From Punica granatum (Eukaryota; Streptophyta; Magnoliopsida; Myrtales; Lythraceae), in the NCBI RefSeq assembly GCF_007655135.1, contig NC_045130.1:16864001-16928000 (forward strand): a stretch of 64,000 bases of DNA. The letters are read 5' to 3'. The translations under genes were made by a program, and so were the position numbers. A model generated the notes under the pieces. The model was not told the DNA's origin. It did no database searches and saw only the letters and a list, made by a program, of their open reading frames with translations. Below are positions 22,399 through 35,311 of the stretch, piece by piece (position 1 is the first letter of the stretch; each line of letters opens with the position of its first letter).

Positions 22399-22427
<29 letters not shown>
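22399..22427. repeat. Poly-G run of 29 bases
   Basis: An uninterrupted G29 follows a GGGGGGA block, about 300 bases upstream of the kinase start. On the kinase strand it is poly-C. A pyrimidine-rich tract follows at about 22440-22530. Confidence 0.85.
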
Positions 22428-22429
<2 letters not shown>

Positions 22430-22439
22430 ACAAACAGAG

Positions 22440-23001
22440 ACTGGACTTCTTTTTGTTTTTGTTTTTGTTTTTTCTCTCTCTTTTTTCCTTCTTTTTCTTT
22501 TTATTTTTTTGCTTTATTTTCTTTTTCAAGAGCTTTATTCGTCTAATCATTTTTTTTGGCCAAGCTTGATTTGTCTAATTAATTAATTAACCGAATAAAC
22601 CAATTAAACCTCGAAACGGCTTAACCTCGAAAATTAAAGAGGTAATCGTCACTGTCATCTCGAATTTTTCTTTTGTCACTACGGTTGGACTAAATATTCA
22701 ATGAATATTACTCATCTACGGTACTTGAGTAACAATCAATCAAAATACTTATAAGTGCAAATTTGTAAACTCATTGTAAGGTAAGTTTTCACTTTTAAAT
22801 ATTTACTCATTTGGACCAGATATTCAATGAGTATTACTCATTCACTGTGACTGAATAAATATTCTTTTTTTATGAATTTTTACAAAATTTTATAAAATAT
22901 TTACTCTTCCAATGAGCGTTGCTCCTCCAATATTTGCTTTCACATTTGCCTTTGAAATTTTTACCACACTTTAGCTTAAACGTCATTGTTTCGTATACCA
23001 T
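22440..23001. other. Upstream flank of the kinase, no gene seen
   Basis: This is T-rich and then AT-rich DNA with several ATGAGTATTACTCAT-like short palindromes near 22700-22850. No coding sequence was recognised. Confidence 0.45.
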
Positions 23002-23662
23002 TCCTGTCCCTCCATTAATTCTCGTTGTAAAAAAATGACGGGACTACACACATGAACCAAACGTAGTCAAGTTAGGCCCCGTTTGAAAAGTTAGTGTGAT
23101 TTTAGAATCATAATTTTGATTTTAACTCAACACACTACACAACAAAAAATACACGTTTTTCAAGTCAAATTTATAATATCATCTCATTTATCTTTTTCCA
23201 CAATCAAAATCAAAATCAAAATCATGATTTTAAAATAACACTAATAAATCAAATGCAGCCTTATTTTTTAATTAAAGTTGCCAAATCAACCTCATTTTGA
23301 AATTTTTTTACATTTTTCTACTTCACTTTCCTTGGAGCACACGAAGTAGAGGCTCCGTAGCCAGCCACCGCCTCTCTATCAAGGTAACTAGGTGCAGACC
23401 TCGCCTGCGGAGTTGATGGACGACGGGGTAGAGCCCTTCCCAGCCAATCTCCCTAGAGCCACCCAGCCGATCTGCCCCCCTTCCCTTTTCCGAGCCAATC
23501 TCCCTATAGCCCACTGGAAGCACAAAGAAAGAATATAAAAGAAAGTATTTTTTAATAATTCAAAAAAGATGACATTTTGGACAATATAATTAAAAAATAA
23601 TATTTTCGATGTCATAATATTACCACGTAATATTTTCGTCACTAGAGTTAATGGAGGGATTA
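23002..23662. mobile_element. TIR element (~660 bp) holding a nested MITE
   Basis: The left end (CCATTCCTGTCCCTCCATTA) and the reverse complement of the right end (CCAAGCTAATCCCTCCATTA) form imperfect inverted repeats. The core at about 23340-23520 is GC-rich. Boundaries are approximate and no target duplication was settled. Confidence 0.5.
23073..23263. mobile_element. hAT-like MITE, ~190 bp, nested
   Basis: The termini TTAGGCCCCGTTTGA and CAAATGCAGCCTTA are inverted relatives, and internal AAAATCATGATTTT-type sequence is also inverted (AGAATCATAATTTTGATTTT near the left end). It lies inside the element at 23002-23662. Confidence 0.65.
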
Positions 23663-26103
23663 GCTTGGAAGACGAAACAACAACGGATTAAACTCGATAC
23701 CCTCAGAACGTCGTAAAAACTATTCATTTCAATTGTTCAGAGCTCATCAAGAATATGCACATACGTTCGTTAAATGTTGTATAAATGCATCATTTTCCAG
23801 ACAATACAATAACTTTTTTTTTAAAAGGAAGATAGATAAATCGATTGACAAGATGAGAAAAGGAAGACATAGTTTTATGCTTCTTTATAATGCTTTATAA
23901 GCCTCTGCATAGAAATCTACTCTCTTTTATGAAACCCAATGCACTCCCTTTAGAAAGCTAAGAAGCACGCACTCTTTATCTTCGAAATGATTTAATTTTT
24001 TTTTAAGTTTCATCCACAAGTCGATGGCAAAGTACTATTAGGAGGATTATGCATGGGATCCTATAATTCTCAAACCACTTTTACATATATAAATTCTAAT
24101 AACGAAAATAAATGATTTCTAATCCACCGACTGCTAGCTTTTTTCAAAGCTTTGATACGGGACGAGCCCACAAGAGCATTGACATTCGGTTTCTAAATGA
24201 TCGGGCGACTGTTTCTCATTCCCACCGACGCTAATCGCTATGATCCTCAACTCCAAAGAAGTTAATCTTGAAAAAGATTATTTCCACATGACAACACCCG
24301 AATGCTCTGCATTAATTTATTTCCTTAATGAAGAGAAAAGGACTCCTAATGCAAGTCCTAAACTCAATTATTATGGTTTGAATGGACAGCTCAGCTCAAT
24401 GGTTTGGGTTATAAGTTTCCCAATCGGCCTCACCAATTGGTGGCCTTACGTATGGCACAATTCATTCTACCAGCAAATCAGTTCCAATTCCATCTATCCT
24501 GCGGGAAAAGCCTTTAACCACTCCCCACATGTCATCCTATCTTGACCCTATCCTTCTTCTTCTTCTTCATCAGAAAAAAAAAAAAAGAAAAAAAAAAGGG
24601 CTACTCCCCACCTAATGAAAGCTTCCCTTATGTAGAGACTACCAACTTTCATTCCTTGCGTTCAAAATTAGCATACCATGAACTTTTTGATAAATTGGGC
24701 ACATGCCCTTCCTTCCGGGTCAGTTTAATTATTGTTGTTTCGGGCTGGTTTTACGGCATTCAATGTTTGCATGGCAGAGACTGAGCCTATGCATTTTTCG
24801 TTTTGTAATTTGCATTCTGTTGGAGGTGAGATGAGTGCTTGCAGTTATTCTGCAGAACCGTTTCTGCGAGGCCCGTCCTTTGGCATTGACTCGGAGTGTG
24901 ATTCGAGGCGAGTTTGTGAGCTGAGGGTAGTAAATGAATAAGGGGAAAGATTTCGTGAGTTCTGAGATTTGCATTGAATGGATATTTGAGGAGGAGCGGC
25001 AAAGAAGCAAATGCAAATGGGTCCGTCCTGCTCGGTCCTGCCTATCGATCAAATTCAAAAAGATCAAATTTTCACCCTCCATTGTTAGACTTGTTATGGA
25101 TCACCCCCAGAACCTTCTATTTATGTCAAGATATACCCATGCCTATGGCACCTCAACTATTAAAATGCCATGAGCGACGCCCTATTTGTCTATGGAAATG
25201 TGTCCATAGATCGTCGTCACAGCCAAGAAAATGGTAGGAGAATTTTTCAACCGACATTGGAGCTTTTCAGAAAATTAAGAGGATTTTTTTACTGTCAAGA
25301 CTCGAGAAATAAGAACATATGCGTGCGCGTACCATCTCTGTCTCACTGCCATCGCAATTCAACATAACATCTATTGTGTCCGCTTTATATCCAAAATATA
25401 TATTCTTACTATCCAGAGTAAAAATTTCGATATGAAAATTGGAGAATTATTGGAAAAATGGTTCACCAAATCTGAAGTGGGCCGTAATGAAAATCATTCT
25501 GCTGGTGGAAGAGACAGAGTCCAACTCCCATCCCTTAAATCGTGCCACAATTCTTGTCCTCTGCACAGTAAAATTTTGCTCATGGCATGTTGAATAATTC
25601 AATCGACAAGTTCCACCAAATGCTGCAGAAATAATATGGGAAGGAAAAGCAGCATCATTTTGCAATTAGAAGGACTTTTGAATTTTCCTTTCGTATTCCA
25701 GTTTCGGGTCTCTCGAGTCGTCGGTCATGCAGTCATGTCGAGCTAGGCTTGTTGACATTTGGTTGCTGAGATAAAAGGTGCCGCATGCGTCAACTGCTCT
25801 CTGGGACATCATACGAATGTAGATTAAGAAGCCAACTAGCTTTCAATTACATCAGGAATGCAACCTTCCTGCCGCAATATGTTCGCTTGGTAAAGGCAGG
25901 GAGCAGTATCTTATGTCGAATTTTGGCTGCTGGGTCCAAGAGGTGTCGTAATTCGAATTTTCTCTCAATAATATTGTGCCGGGTTTAAGTTGTATTGCTG
26001 ATATCGGGCAGCATCTGAGTTTTGCTAGAACTAATACATATGGATGGGTGACTTAGCAGGTCAGAATTCCTAATTACTAGTGATTGTGAACTTGGTAGGT
26101 GCA
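23663..26103. other. Intergenic, no gene assigned
   Basis: Several short frames (for example 24240-24545) resemble no family I know. The right half is less AT-rich and could be transcribed or hold decayed upstream exons of the fragment at 26104, but I cannot align them. Confidence 0.4.
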
Positions 26104-26252
26104 ATGGTGCAGAGTGTGTTCTACTACGTCTGCAAGAGTTATCACCATCAGGGCATCGATAAGATTGCTCCGCACGAGCATCTCAGCAGGTATATCTTCG
26201 GGAGTATGTGCCATTGAAGAGCAACATTCAGATGGAGAACTTGGAGATTTGA
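26104..26252 (+). pseudogene. C-terminal fragment of a plant multi-pass membrane protein, frameshifted
   Basis: The frame from 26104 reads VQSVFYYVCKSYHHQGIDKI, the conserved C-terminal motif of the plant At1g31130/At4g19950-type membrane-protein family, whose function is not well defined. After APHEHLS the family likeness jumps to another frame, which continues VYLREYVPLKSNIQMENLEI and stops at TGA 26250-26252. The switch lies at about 26185-26195, so one base has been gained or lost, or unseen splicing is involved. No upstream exons were recognised. It lies 1.3 kb from, and converges on, a second broken family member at 27529-28670. Confidence 0.7.
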
Positions 26253-27528
26253 TTATTCAATCAGTGGATCTTCTAAGTTGTTTATAAGCCCTATTTGCGA
26301 TTTTGCTGGATTTCCTATCATTCTATTAGATTAATGTGGAGTTTGCCCAATGTTGCCATCTCGTCTTTGAGCTGTGACGAACATGAACCTCTTTGAAACT
26401 TAAATACTGCTTCCAGGCCTTCCGTTTTGTGTAGTGGAACTATGGGTCGGAATGCCCGTTAAGCTAATCTATGCCGACTCTAGCTAGAACGTTATGGCAG
26501 TGAATCCTAAATAGAATGTTCGTTTCCCTCCCTTTCTAGCTGGGATTGGATTATTCCACATTTCATTTAGTTATATATTCACTTATGCGAATATCCTCAA
26601 CGGTGAATGCACTGGTTCATAACTAAAAAATTCGCGGTGCTTTAATATGCATGCCGGAAAGGAATTGCCAATTTCAAATGAATCCATTTTAGCTGCAGTC
26701 TCTGTGTAGTGACGATTCTGATTCGTTATTTCTTCTTTCTGGATTTCTGGATAAGAAAAGAGCAGATGCCGCTTCTCAATGGGAAATGTCCAGGTACCTT
26801 GCATGCATGTTGAATTGAGCGACCATTATGGTTATTACGTTTGAGGACCGGACCTATGGTTCTGAGTAGTCGGTCTGCTATTGCTAAGCATGAAAACTAG
26901 ACCTGATACCTCCTTCAGTTTTGCTTCAATTTTTTTTTTTTAATGTATTCTTCGTTTGCTTTGTAAGGGAAGCAATCTCGCATGAGATGGTACAATGCTT
27001 TCGTTGAACGTTCATTGACAATGCAGCCACGTAACTTTTAAGTTCTTGTCCATTGCTCTACAGTAGTTTGTGAGAATCCTGTCAATCCTGCGATATTGCA
27101 CTTGGGATCTGCTGTTATGTGCAAGCAATTTCTGTGAGGTACTCCGTGATGTCGCGCTGACTTTGCTGGTAAGGCGTCATGGACGCTTACGTTTTGAAAA
27201 TGAAATGAAGAAGCGTCCTCGTCCACAAGCTTGTTTCATAGGGTCACTTAAACATAGGATAGGATGAGATGCATTCAATCAACTCTATAATTAAGATAAA
27301 ATATGTGAACAAGGGAATACTACTCTCGGTTTAAGTTAAATTATGCATCTAACCCTATATGTGCTTTCACATATTCTGCATTTGATCTCGACATAAATGG
27401 ACAAAATCAAGCGTCTTTACAATGGTGATATCCTATGTGATAGTATCAAGTGAAGATCAATCTCGTAGTGACAAGAAGACTCGTAGACGATTTACATGTT
27501 ATTTGATTAAACTGAAAATGAAGTGTGC
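26253..27528. other. Intergenic between two converging membrane-protein remnants
   Basis: No gene was recognised. The left end is probably an old 3' UTR of the fragment before it. Confidence 0.45.
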
Positions 27529-28670
27529 TCAGATATGACGCTGCCTTGTTGACACAGGTTGGCTTCGGTAGCTGTTGCAGACATGGTAAAATATATCCGA
27601 ACTATCAAGCGGAAGGTTGGCATTTTGGTAGCTTTTGCAGACATGGTAGAATACGCTCAGGACTATCGACCAGAATACATTCACGAGCACCACGACAAGA
27701 AGTAAGACCAGATATAGGATTGCCTGAATAGGCTGGCCAAGCACAAAAGTACCTAGTGTGGCCCCATTCGTCTCCACCAAATGGGACATCCTGCTGATCA
27801 CGCCACCAATAATGAAATACCCGAGCACCAGCATTGAGCCCATGAGTTCCCTACCAGTAAGGGGATATAAGGCTTCTCCTATGGCATCGATTCCATACCC
27901 GGGCTCAAGGACAGTGACAATGTTAACGAGGTACCATACCAATGGAACGTACACAGGGGCCATGATGAAACTGCCAATGATGCTGACAATGGAGAGGAAA
28001 GTCAAAACCTTATCATCGAGGATCTTTATTGCGTCGATCAGGCACCACACCAACAAGGAGAAGAACTTGTGGGAAACAATCATGGGAATCCAGAACCAAA
28101 GGAAGGTGAATCGGAGGTGGGGGAGGGTCCTTGAGATGGCAGAGATATAGATTACACGTTGCACGTGAGGGTGGGTGTTGAGGATATTAATCCCACGTAG
28201 AAAAGATAATCAAAATCCATTGGTTTATATGAGATTTGAGTACCGCCACTTATCAGCTTGAACTTTTAAGTGGATATGGGCCCAGACCTATATAAGTCCA
28301 ATGGAAATTTAATAAGAGATGGCAGCCAAGAAGATACGGGCTTCCCGGAGGAGTAGAGGGTGGCCACAGTGAAGGAGACAACGGCGGTTGTGAGGAACAA
28401 GAACAAGCAGATGCACAGCAGCAAGAGGAAGTGGGCAGCCATCACGACCGCCCACTCCTTGCTGGTCCAGGACACATCCAAGTCGAGATGGACGAGGGTG
28501 GCCAGGAGAGGTTGGGAGACATGAGAATGGAACAGGATGAGGCCGCAGAGAGGGAGGACGAGTGTCAGGGTTGTCAGGATGAAGGAACGATGAGCTTGTT
28601 TCAGTATCAGAGCCGATTCGACCCGGATTCCTTGGACACCAAGGAATTTCAGCTCTTTGGACCGATCCAT
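27529..28670 (-). pseudogene. Plant multi-pass membrane protein gene (At1g31130/At4g19950 type), disrupted
   Basis: The first minus-strand frame (28670 to 28266) starts MDRSKELKFLGVQGI and has three hydrophobic segments, as in this plant family of six-helix membrane proteins. After LYSSGKPVSS it leaves the family pattern and stops at 28266-28268. The family likeness resumes at about 28147 with YISAISRTLPHLRFTFLWFW and continues through more hydrophobic segments to YHVCKSYQN near the C terminus. The gap of about 170 bases holds facing inverted arms at 28214-28230 and 28292-28310 (AATCCATTGG against CCAATGGAAATT), which suggests a small insertion. I found no splice pair that restores the family sequence. 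The C terminus carries a second copy of the YHVC(K/N)SY motif. Probably a pseudogene; an unusual intron is the alternative. Confidence 0.7.
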
Positions 28671-29147
28671 AGTGTTAGAGAAGATATATGATGAGTTTTC
28701 TAGGAGTTTTAGCTTCGGCGGTATGAGAAGTCGAATTCTTCTGCTAATATACGAATGAATGTTCTAGTCAGTACAAAGTGATTTAATTTAAGGCATGTGA
28801 GGGTGTTTCTGACGTTTCTTTAACATTGTCTTGATCAGGTGTGCACGTATATTCCAATTTTGAGTTTTATGTTTCATTGTTTCGATCTTTGCCACCCTTT
28901 TCTATTCCGGGTTTAACTTGAATTTGATCTAATATGTTATCCATTATCATTACCAATAGGGTATGGAGATTTTATGTGCCGATAAAGGCCTCCATGCCCT
29001 GTTAACGTTGGATATATGGTATCGGCGGCAAAAAAGCCTTCCCCTTAACACCATATATAGGAAAAGATATGACGACGTCCATAATGCAGAATAAGATGCA
29101 CGATCAAGACACTGAACAAACGACCCCACAGTGCACCCGCATCAGAA

Positions 29148-29183
<36 letters not shown>

Positions 29184-30390
29184 GTATTTAATTACTATAA
29201 TGCGATACAAGGCCTCGATTCATGGAATAATATTCTATCAGATCAACAGTTTCACATGTTTGGGAGACTCACAACGATAAACTCTAATTCATATTTTGTA
29301 TTTAGTTTATAGGCCCCAAAACTAATCAATAAAAAAAATTATGAAAGTGAAAGGAAATCATATGTTTGTTGGTGTTGTTGTGGTAGAGACATGGGTAATT
29401 GTGCTCATTGTCTCGTGTTTTTAACTCTCCATTCAACTTTCTCATTTGTATTATTTTTTTCACTTTTTATATTTTATATATAGTAATTTAGAATACTTCA
29501 CGGGAGTTTCCGGTTTTTTTAATGAGGAGCTTCCACATCAGCCTTCTCAATAAACACTCAATTTGTGATTTATTGTCTCTTCACGCTCCTTGCCAATACA
29601 TTTTCCAAATTTTTTAATATTTTATAAGTTCATTATAGTAGTAACTTTAATCAACACTTACTTCTTGAAAAATATTCTTATAGGTTGAGTAAGCATTTTT
29701 CTTTTACATATTCATGCGATATTGTTTAATGAGTCTGAGCTTTTAGACCAACATCCTCGTTAATTTATATTTCATGTACTTTCATCTTATTATTTGGTCG
29801 AAATCTACAATTGTATTAATATACAAGAGATTTCTCACACAAAAAGTTCAAGGAAATTAAAAAAAAACACAAGGAAAATTGATAAATTGAAAAATAGAGA
29901 AAGTGCCCACAAATAAACTGAGAAATATAAAAATAAGATCATATCCTAACGATGTTATATTTTCATATTTTTCTTCATATTATTTTCTAAGTTATTTCAA
30001 CATTTTTTTCTTCATATTATTTTTTATTATTTTTCAAGTTATGATTTCAAAAAATTCCCCCATAATTTGCATAGTTTTATATTTAATTATATAATATTTC
30101 ATTATATATTTCAATACTATACGTTTTAAAATAAGCAATCAACTATTTGATTGATAATTAGCATTAAAATTATTATCCATTTATTATTATATATTTCATG
30201 CCATCTACAGTACTATTGGAAATGCAAATTACAAAATATTTAACTAAAATCGTAAAAATGCAAAATTATTTACAATTAAACTACAAATCACTATTAGAAT
30301 AGTTTTATCAACTAATGGAATGAATTTACTACAAGTCATCAATTCAATATATTTTTACAATATATTGCACAAGATATTAATTGAAGTACA
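28671..30390. other. AT-rich intergenic, no gene seen
   Basis: An (AT)n microsatellite occupies about 29150-29178. Nothing coding was recognised. Confidence 0.5.
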
Positions 30391-33300
30391 TAAATATAAA
30401 CGCCTGCGCAATACGCGGGTAATAATTCTCATGCCGCCACCTCATCAAAATTAAAACCGCCTTCTCTCATACCGTCACATCTTCAAAAATAAGAAACATA
30501 ACTCTCTCGTTTTGTTATATCATCACTTATGTATTAATAAAAATTTTATATTCTTTTATTACTAATTATGCAGTAGAATATGTAAATTATATGCATATAA
30601 CTTAATAGAATATATACAAATGAGCAAAATATGCACTATACTATATACCTCATATAATAATATATATACAATGTGCAATATATAGATTATCTACATCTTA
30701 AATAAGTTAAATTAAATATAAAATAAGTAACATGTACACATACTTCAATGTGTGCATATATACCGGTTCAATATGTAATAAGAATCAATATATCTCCAAT
30801 AATAGAAAGTGTGATAATTAAACTTGTGTGTGTATATATATAGCACGAATGGCAAGGGTAAGTAATCTAAGGTATAGTCTGTCGATTTTTTGAGGAGAAC
30901 AATAATCTCAAGTGCAACACGAGCAGAGACAAGTATGACATTTTCTTCCCATTAACCTTGCTTGGAGATAGCAAAAGGCCTTAAGCAATTACTACTTTAA
31001 CAAACTCTTTTGTATTCCTTCAACTTTCATTGATTCGAAGTATCAATATATAATTATAAAAACCAAAACAATACGCCAGATAATGGTATGTAGGACGTAG
31101 GTAGCTCATGGTTGACTGACTCTTGAAAATTCTGCCAATCATGATGCGAAAAATAACATAGTATTATTGAGCCACATAATTATCATGAAATTCTAAAAGT
31201 TCTTCAGTTACTGAAGATGAAAAGTCATCTAATATAGTCTTAAGAATAAAATTTTTAAAAAATAATTATTTGTTTATATGCGTTTTTAGCATATTCACAT
31301 TAATAAAGCACAAATTTTCATACTATACGAACTAATGAAATCTAATTTTTTTTAAAGCATAAAAATACTCAGTTAACTATTTTGTAGTACATCGTCAACC
31401 TATTTGAGAACCAACATTAAGAACTTTAATTGAAATAGGATTAATAAAAAATAAACCATAGCTAACTATTAACTTTCTTGTAACCAACTCTGTTAATGTA
31501 ATCATGGACGAATCTTTGTTATTCGTGAACATTTCATATAATCTATAAGTTTATGCCATAAGTGGTCAGCCATCTTTTCAATACTAGTTCGTGCATACGC
31601 GCAGGCCCTACGTCTTATATTCAATAACTTAACATTCTATCCAAATTTCCAGATACCAATATATACTTCAACGGATGAATGCCTCATCTGATTATTCCAA
31701 TTACAACAATGGTTGTCTAATTGTTGTCAACTGCTTTTATGCGCTTTAATTTGAACTCAAAAATTGGGAAATCTGGCTTTTTGCCTTCATGTGTGTACTA
31801 ATCTTTATATAATTTCTTGGAAGTATTATGCCATTTAATTGTCATACGTGGGAGTTCACCGAAAACAATTCTCCATGAACTTAAAATTCAGTAGCTTTAT
31901 TTATTTATTTTCTTTGGTTAAGTTTTGATTCGTACAATGAATTTTTTAGTGCAAATTTAAAACTAATTCCTTCAATATTTTGATTGTTTTAATAATCTTC
32001 TCCAAAATTTCTTTTTCTTGATTGAATTTTTATTTCTTAAATATATTTTAATGCAAATTCGAGTGACTAAACAAAAAGATAAATGCAAATATAAATAAAA
32101 CAATCTAGAGTGATAACATATTTTACATTATATATTGATTGGATTTATTTTTAAATTATCAGTGAGTATATACTTTAATTATTTCTATAACCATACACGG
32201 TTTATCATGAATATAATCAACCTAATTTGCACAATTTTCATACACCTTTGCCTTAATAATAAACCATTGAAATCTAACTCAAGAAGATAGAAACTAAATA
32301 TTTACTTTCCATTATTTACTAAATAAGGGAAAAATTTTCATATATTTATGTTTTAAAAGTGCACTTGATATAATTAACTATTCTAATATTGCAATATATT
32401 GCTTAAAAATTATTTCCTTTATCTTCTTATTATAATTATTTCTTAATAATTATTTTCCTTAATAAAAATATAAATTTTATAAAAAATTTCTCATTATAAA
32501 TTATGAATTTTTTTTTGCATATTTGTCGAATATACATCCACTGTAATTATATACTATTTCCTCAACAATTATATGAGAATATATTATGCATTTTTTGTTA
32601 CAATATAATATGCATATATTCAATTAGGACAATCTAGATAAAAGAATATAAAAATTTTCCTAATATATATATGAGAAATGATGATATGGCAAAATGGGAA
32701 GTTGAGCGCCCATGCAACGCGGAGTATTCACCAGGTATGTATGTATGTATCTATATATATATATATATATATATATATCACACTCAAATTAAAAGAACTA
32801 GGGCATGAGCCCCGTGCTTCGTCGTGGTCTCGGAAAATAATATCGATAAATTCACTATAATATTATGAAGGTATATGATGATTACCTTTATCTTCTTTTT
32901 CATCAAACTATTTTAGTATTTTCTCATTTTATTGTGAAAATATTAAATAACAAAAATAATATTGTTATCATTCTTCTGATTAATATAAATTGAAATATTC
33001 AACGAAATTTTGTTTGTATTTTCAAATAATACAATTGGATAATTGAACCAATCAAATGTAAACAGTGGATAAGTTTAAAATAACTAAAATGATGCATGCA
33101 CTGTATTTTAGAATTGTGTTGAATTCTCTAACTTAATTTGATCGTGTTAATTATATTGCTCTAGGTTGACTCTTTAATTGTATTTCTCTTTCTTGATTAA
33201 TTCACACTCGTCTATATATTAGTTCCTTTTTCTAACGATTGTGTTTTCTAATATGATGTTAGAAATTTACACATAGATTATAATAAAAAAAATAATTGAT

Positions 33301-35311
33301 TTAATCCAAAATTATAGTTGTATGATTTTTTTGAGTGAATCATTGTTGTATGATTTTGATCTATTCATAGTATAAACTATATTGATCTTATTACATAATT
33401 ATAATTAGCTAACCTTTCCTATATACTTAGTAAGAATTTTTCCGTACATTTGCATGTATCATGTCAGTTTTTTTTTGGGGGAGATAACAGTTAGAGTCAT
33501 TTTGAAAATAAATGCACGTGAGTATTAAAATGATCTCGCTTCACTTTTACAGGATATGATATGTTTTAATCAATTATATAGATAGTTAAAATATGTCACA
33601 TTAAAATCCTTTTGGATAATATTAAAAACAATCATCAGACACTTTCTTGTTTGGGATCAAGAGATTATGAATTCTATTCCCACTAATGGAACTTTTGGTT
33701 TCCTTTTGTTTAACTTTTTATTTTACAATATTAAACGTACGATTTTTTTATATTTGGAAAACAAAAAAAAAAGAACAAAAACAAAAATCGAATTTTGTTG
33801 GCAAACCATAAACATTAGGAAAGAGAAGGGTAACTTGAGAAAAAAAACAAAAAAAGTAAGGAAGGTACGTGCCATAATGTACTTGTCATGGATCTATATA
33901 AGAGTATTATTTATAAGATATGAAATAATTAATAATTATTGTAATATAAAAGACAAAATTTTAATTGTTTGACTAGTGTCCACAATAAGTGAGAGATTTA
34001 GTAAGAGTTTGACAAGTGGCTCCGAATGATGTTGCTTTGAGTTTTAAGAGAGGCCGACAAGCCTAAGATGGAATAGACCAATCTACACCCCGAATCACTG
34101 ACAGTATTCCGTCATTTGTGCGAAAAATATATACTCGCAGCTCCTTTATTTACCTGTCTTTCATATGTCTGAATCTAATAAATCCCATTTATATTACAAG
34201 CAACTTTTTTAATCATTACTCACAAATTTAATTGTATATAAGATTTAACTTAAAATTTTAGAGCGGTATAACAAACTCAAGTTATTAAAAATAATTATGT
34301 CTCAAAATGAATTGCTTCCTGTAAAGACTTTTGGAAAATTTAAGAATTTTTCTATTTTTTCATGTCTACAGTAAATACCGACGAGCTATTAGATTTTTTA
34401 TGTCGATAGGGAATAAAAACATCACCTAAAAAATGATGATTTTTTAACAAATTTACTATTTATAAATTTTAGATGTCTATTTATGGATATATCATACTTT
34501 GACTTAATTACTGTCTTGGACTAAACTAATAAAGTTATTTTTTTTAAAAAAAGTATATCAGAATAATGTAAATAATCTTTGAAATGTACAAACAATGTAA
34601 TAATTTAATTAAATTTGATTAATCTTATATTTAAATTTATGATTCAATTTGTCAAATTTTTAGTGAATAAAAATCTATTTTCATATTTCATAAACTACAC
34701 GTAAAACCTAATTTATAAAAATTATAATAATTAATGTGCTTTTCATAATTCATGATTTTTCGCTTGAATAATCGGTATTAATTTGATGAAAAAATATATT
34801 TGGATAAAGTCAAAGAATTAGTAAATAAATAAAAATATAAAATGTTATAAAAAGTTTGCAAGTAAAGCTATATATACATATTTTCAAAACAAAATCTATT
34901 AATAAGGCGTTAATTAGTAAACCGCACAATGTATGCAAAATTAGAGCAATATAATATAACTACAAACTGAATTTATTATTTATATTATTTTAAATTGAAA
35001 CTTAAAAACACTAGGATAAATTTATTATTGTAAAACTGATGTAAAATTAAAAATATCCAAAGTATTTTCTACAATTTCAATCTTAAAAAATAAATATTCC
35101 ATTAAGAAACTAAAAACAATTAACTAATTACCTTAATTTTGTTAAAATTAATTTATTCGATTGATCTTATTTATTAATTACATGTTCTTAAGTGAATAAA
35201 ATAGTGCCCTTTTTATATAAGAGATTATCTAGCAGAGCTAACTCAATATGATGTATTTAGAATTCCTTATTAATTTTCTTATTAGAAGTTATCAAAGAGT
35301 TAATTTCACAA
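30391..35311. other. Very AT-rich stretch with scattered Helitron-like ends
   Basis: No gene was recognised. Short GC-rich islands break the AT-rich background: GCCTGCGCAATACGCGGGTA at about 30403, ACTAGTTCGTGCATACGCGC at about 31584, GCGCCCATGCAACGCGGAGT at about 32705, and CTAGGGCATGAGCCCCGTGC at about 32798. These resemble the hairpin and CTAG(T) 3' termini of plant Helitrons, in both orientations. GTAT and TA microsatellites lie at 32736-32779. Confidence 0.45.

Noticed and set aside
22309..22586. Gly-rich and Phe-rich frames near 22.4 kb
   Set aside because: They translate the AG, G29 and T-rich tracts and have no other support.
24240..24545. 101-codon plus-strand frame
   Set aside because: No recognisable domain, signal peptide or splice-linked partner; the flanks look non-coding.
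29150..29178. Possible origin or centromere signal from long (AT)n tracts
   Set aside because: Ordinary microsatellite in AT-rich plant DNA; nothing else points to special function.
33667..33972. 101-codon Lys/Ile-rich frame
   Set aside because: Pure AT-driven composition in a gene-poor region, with no family likeness.
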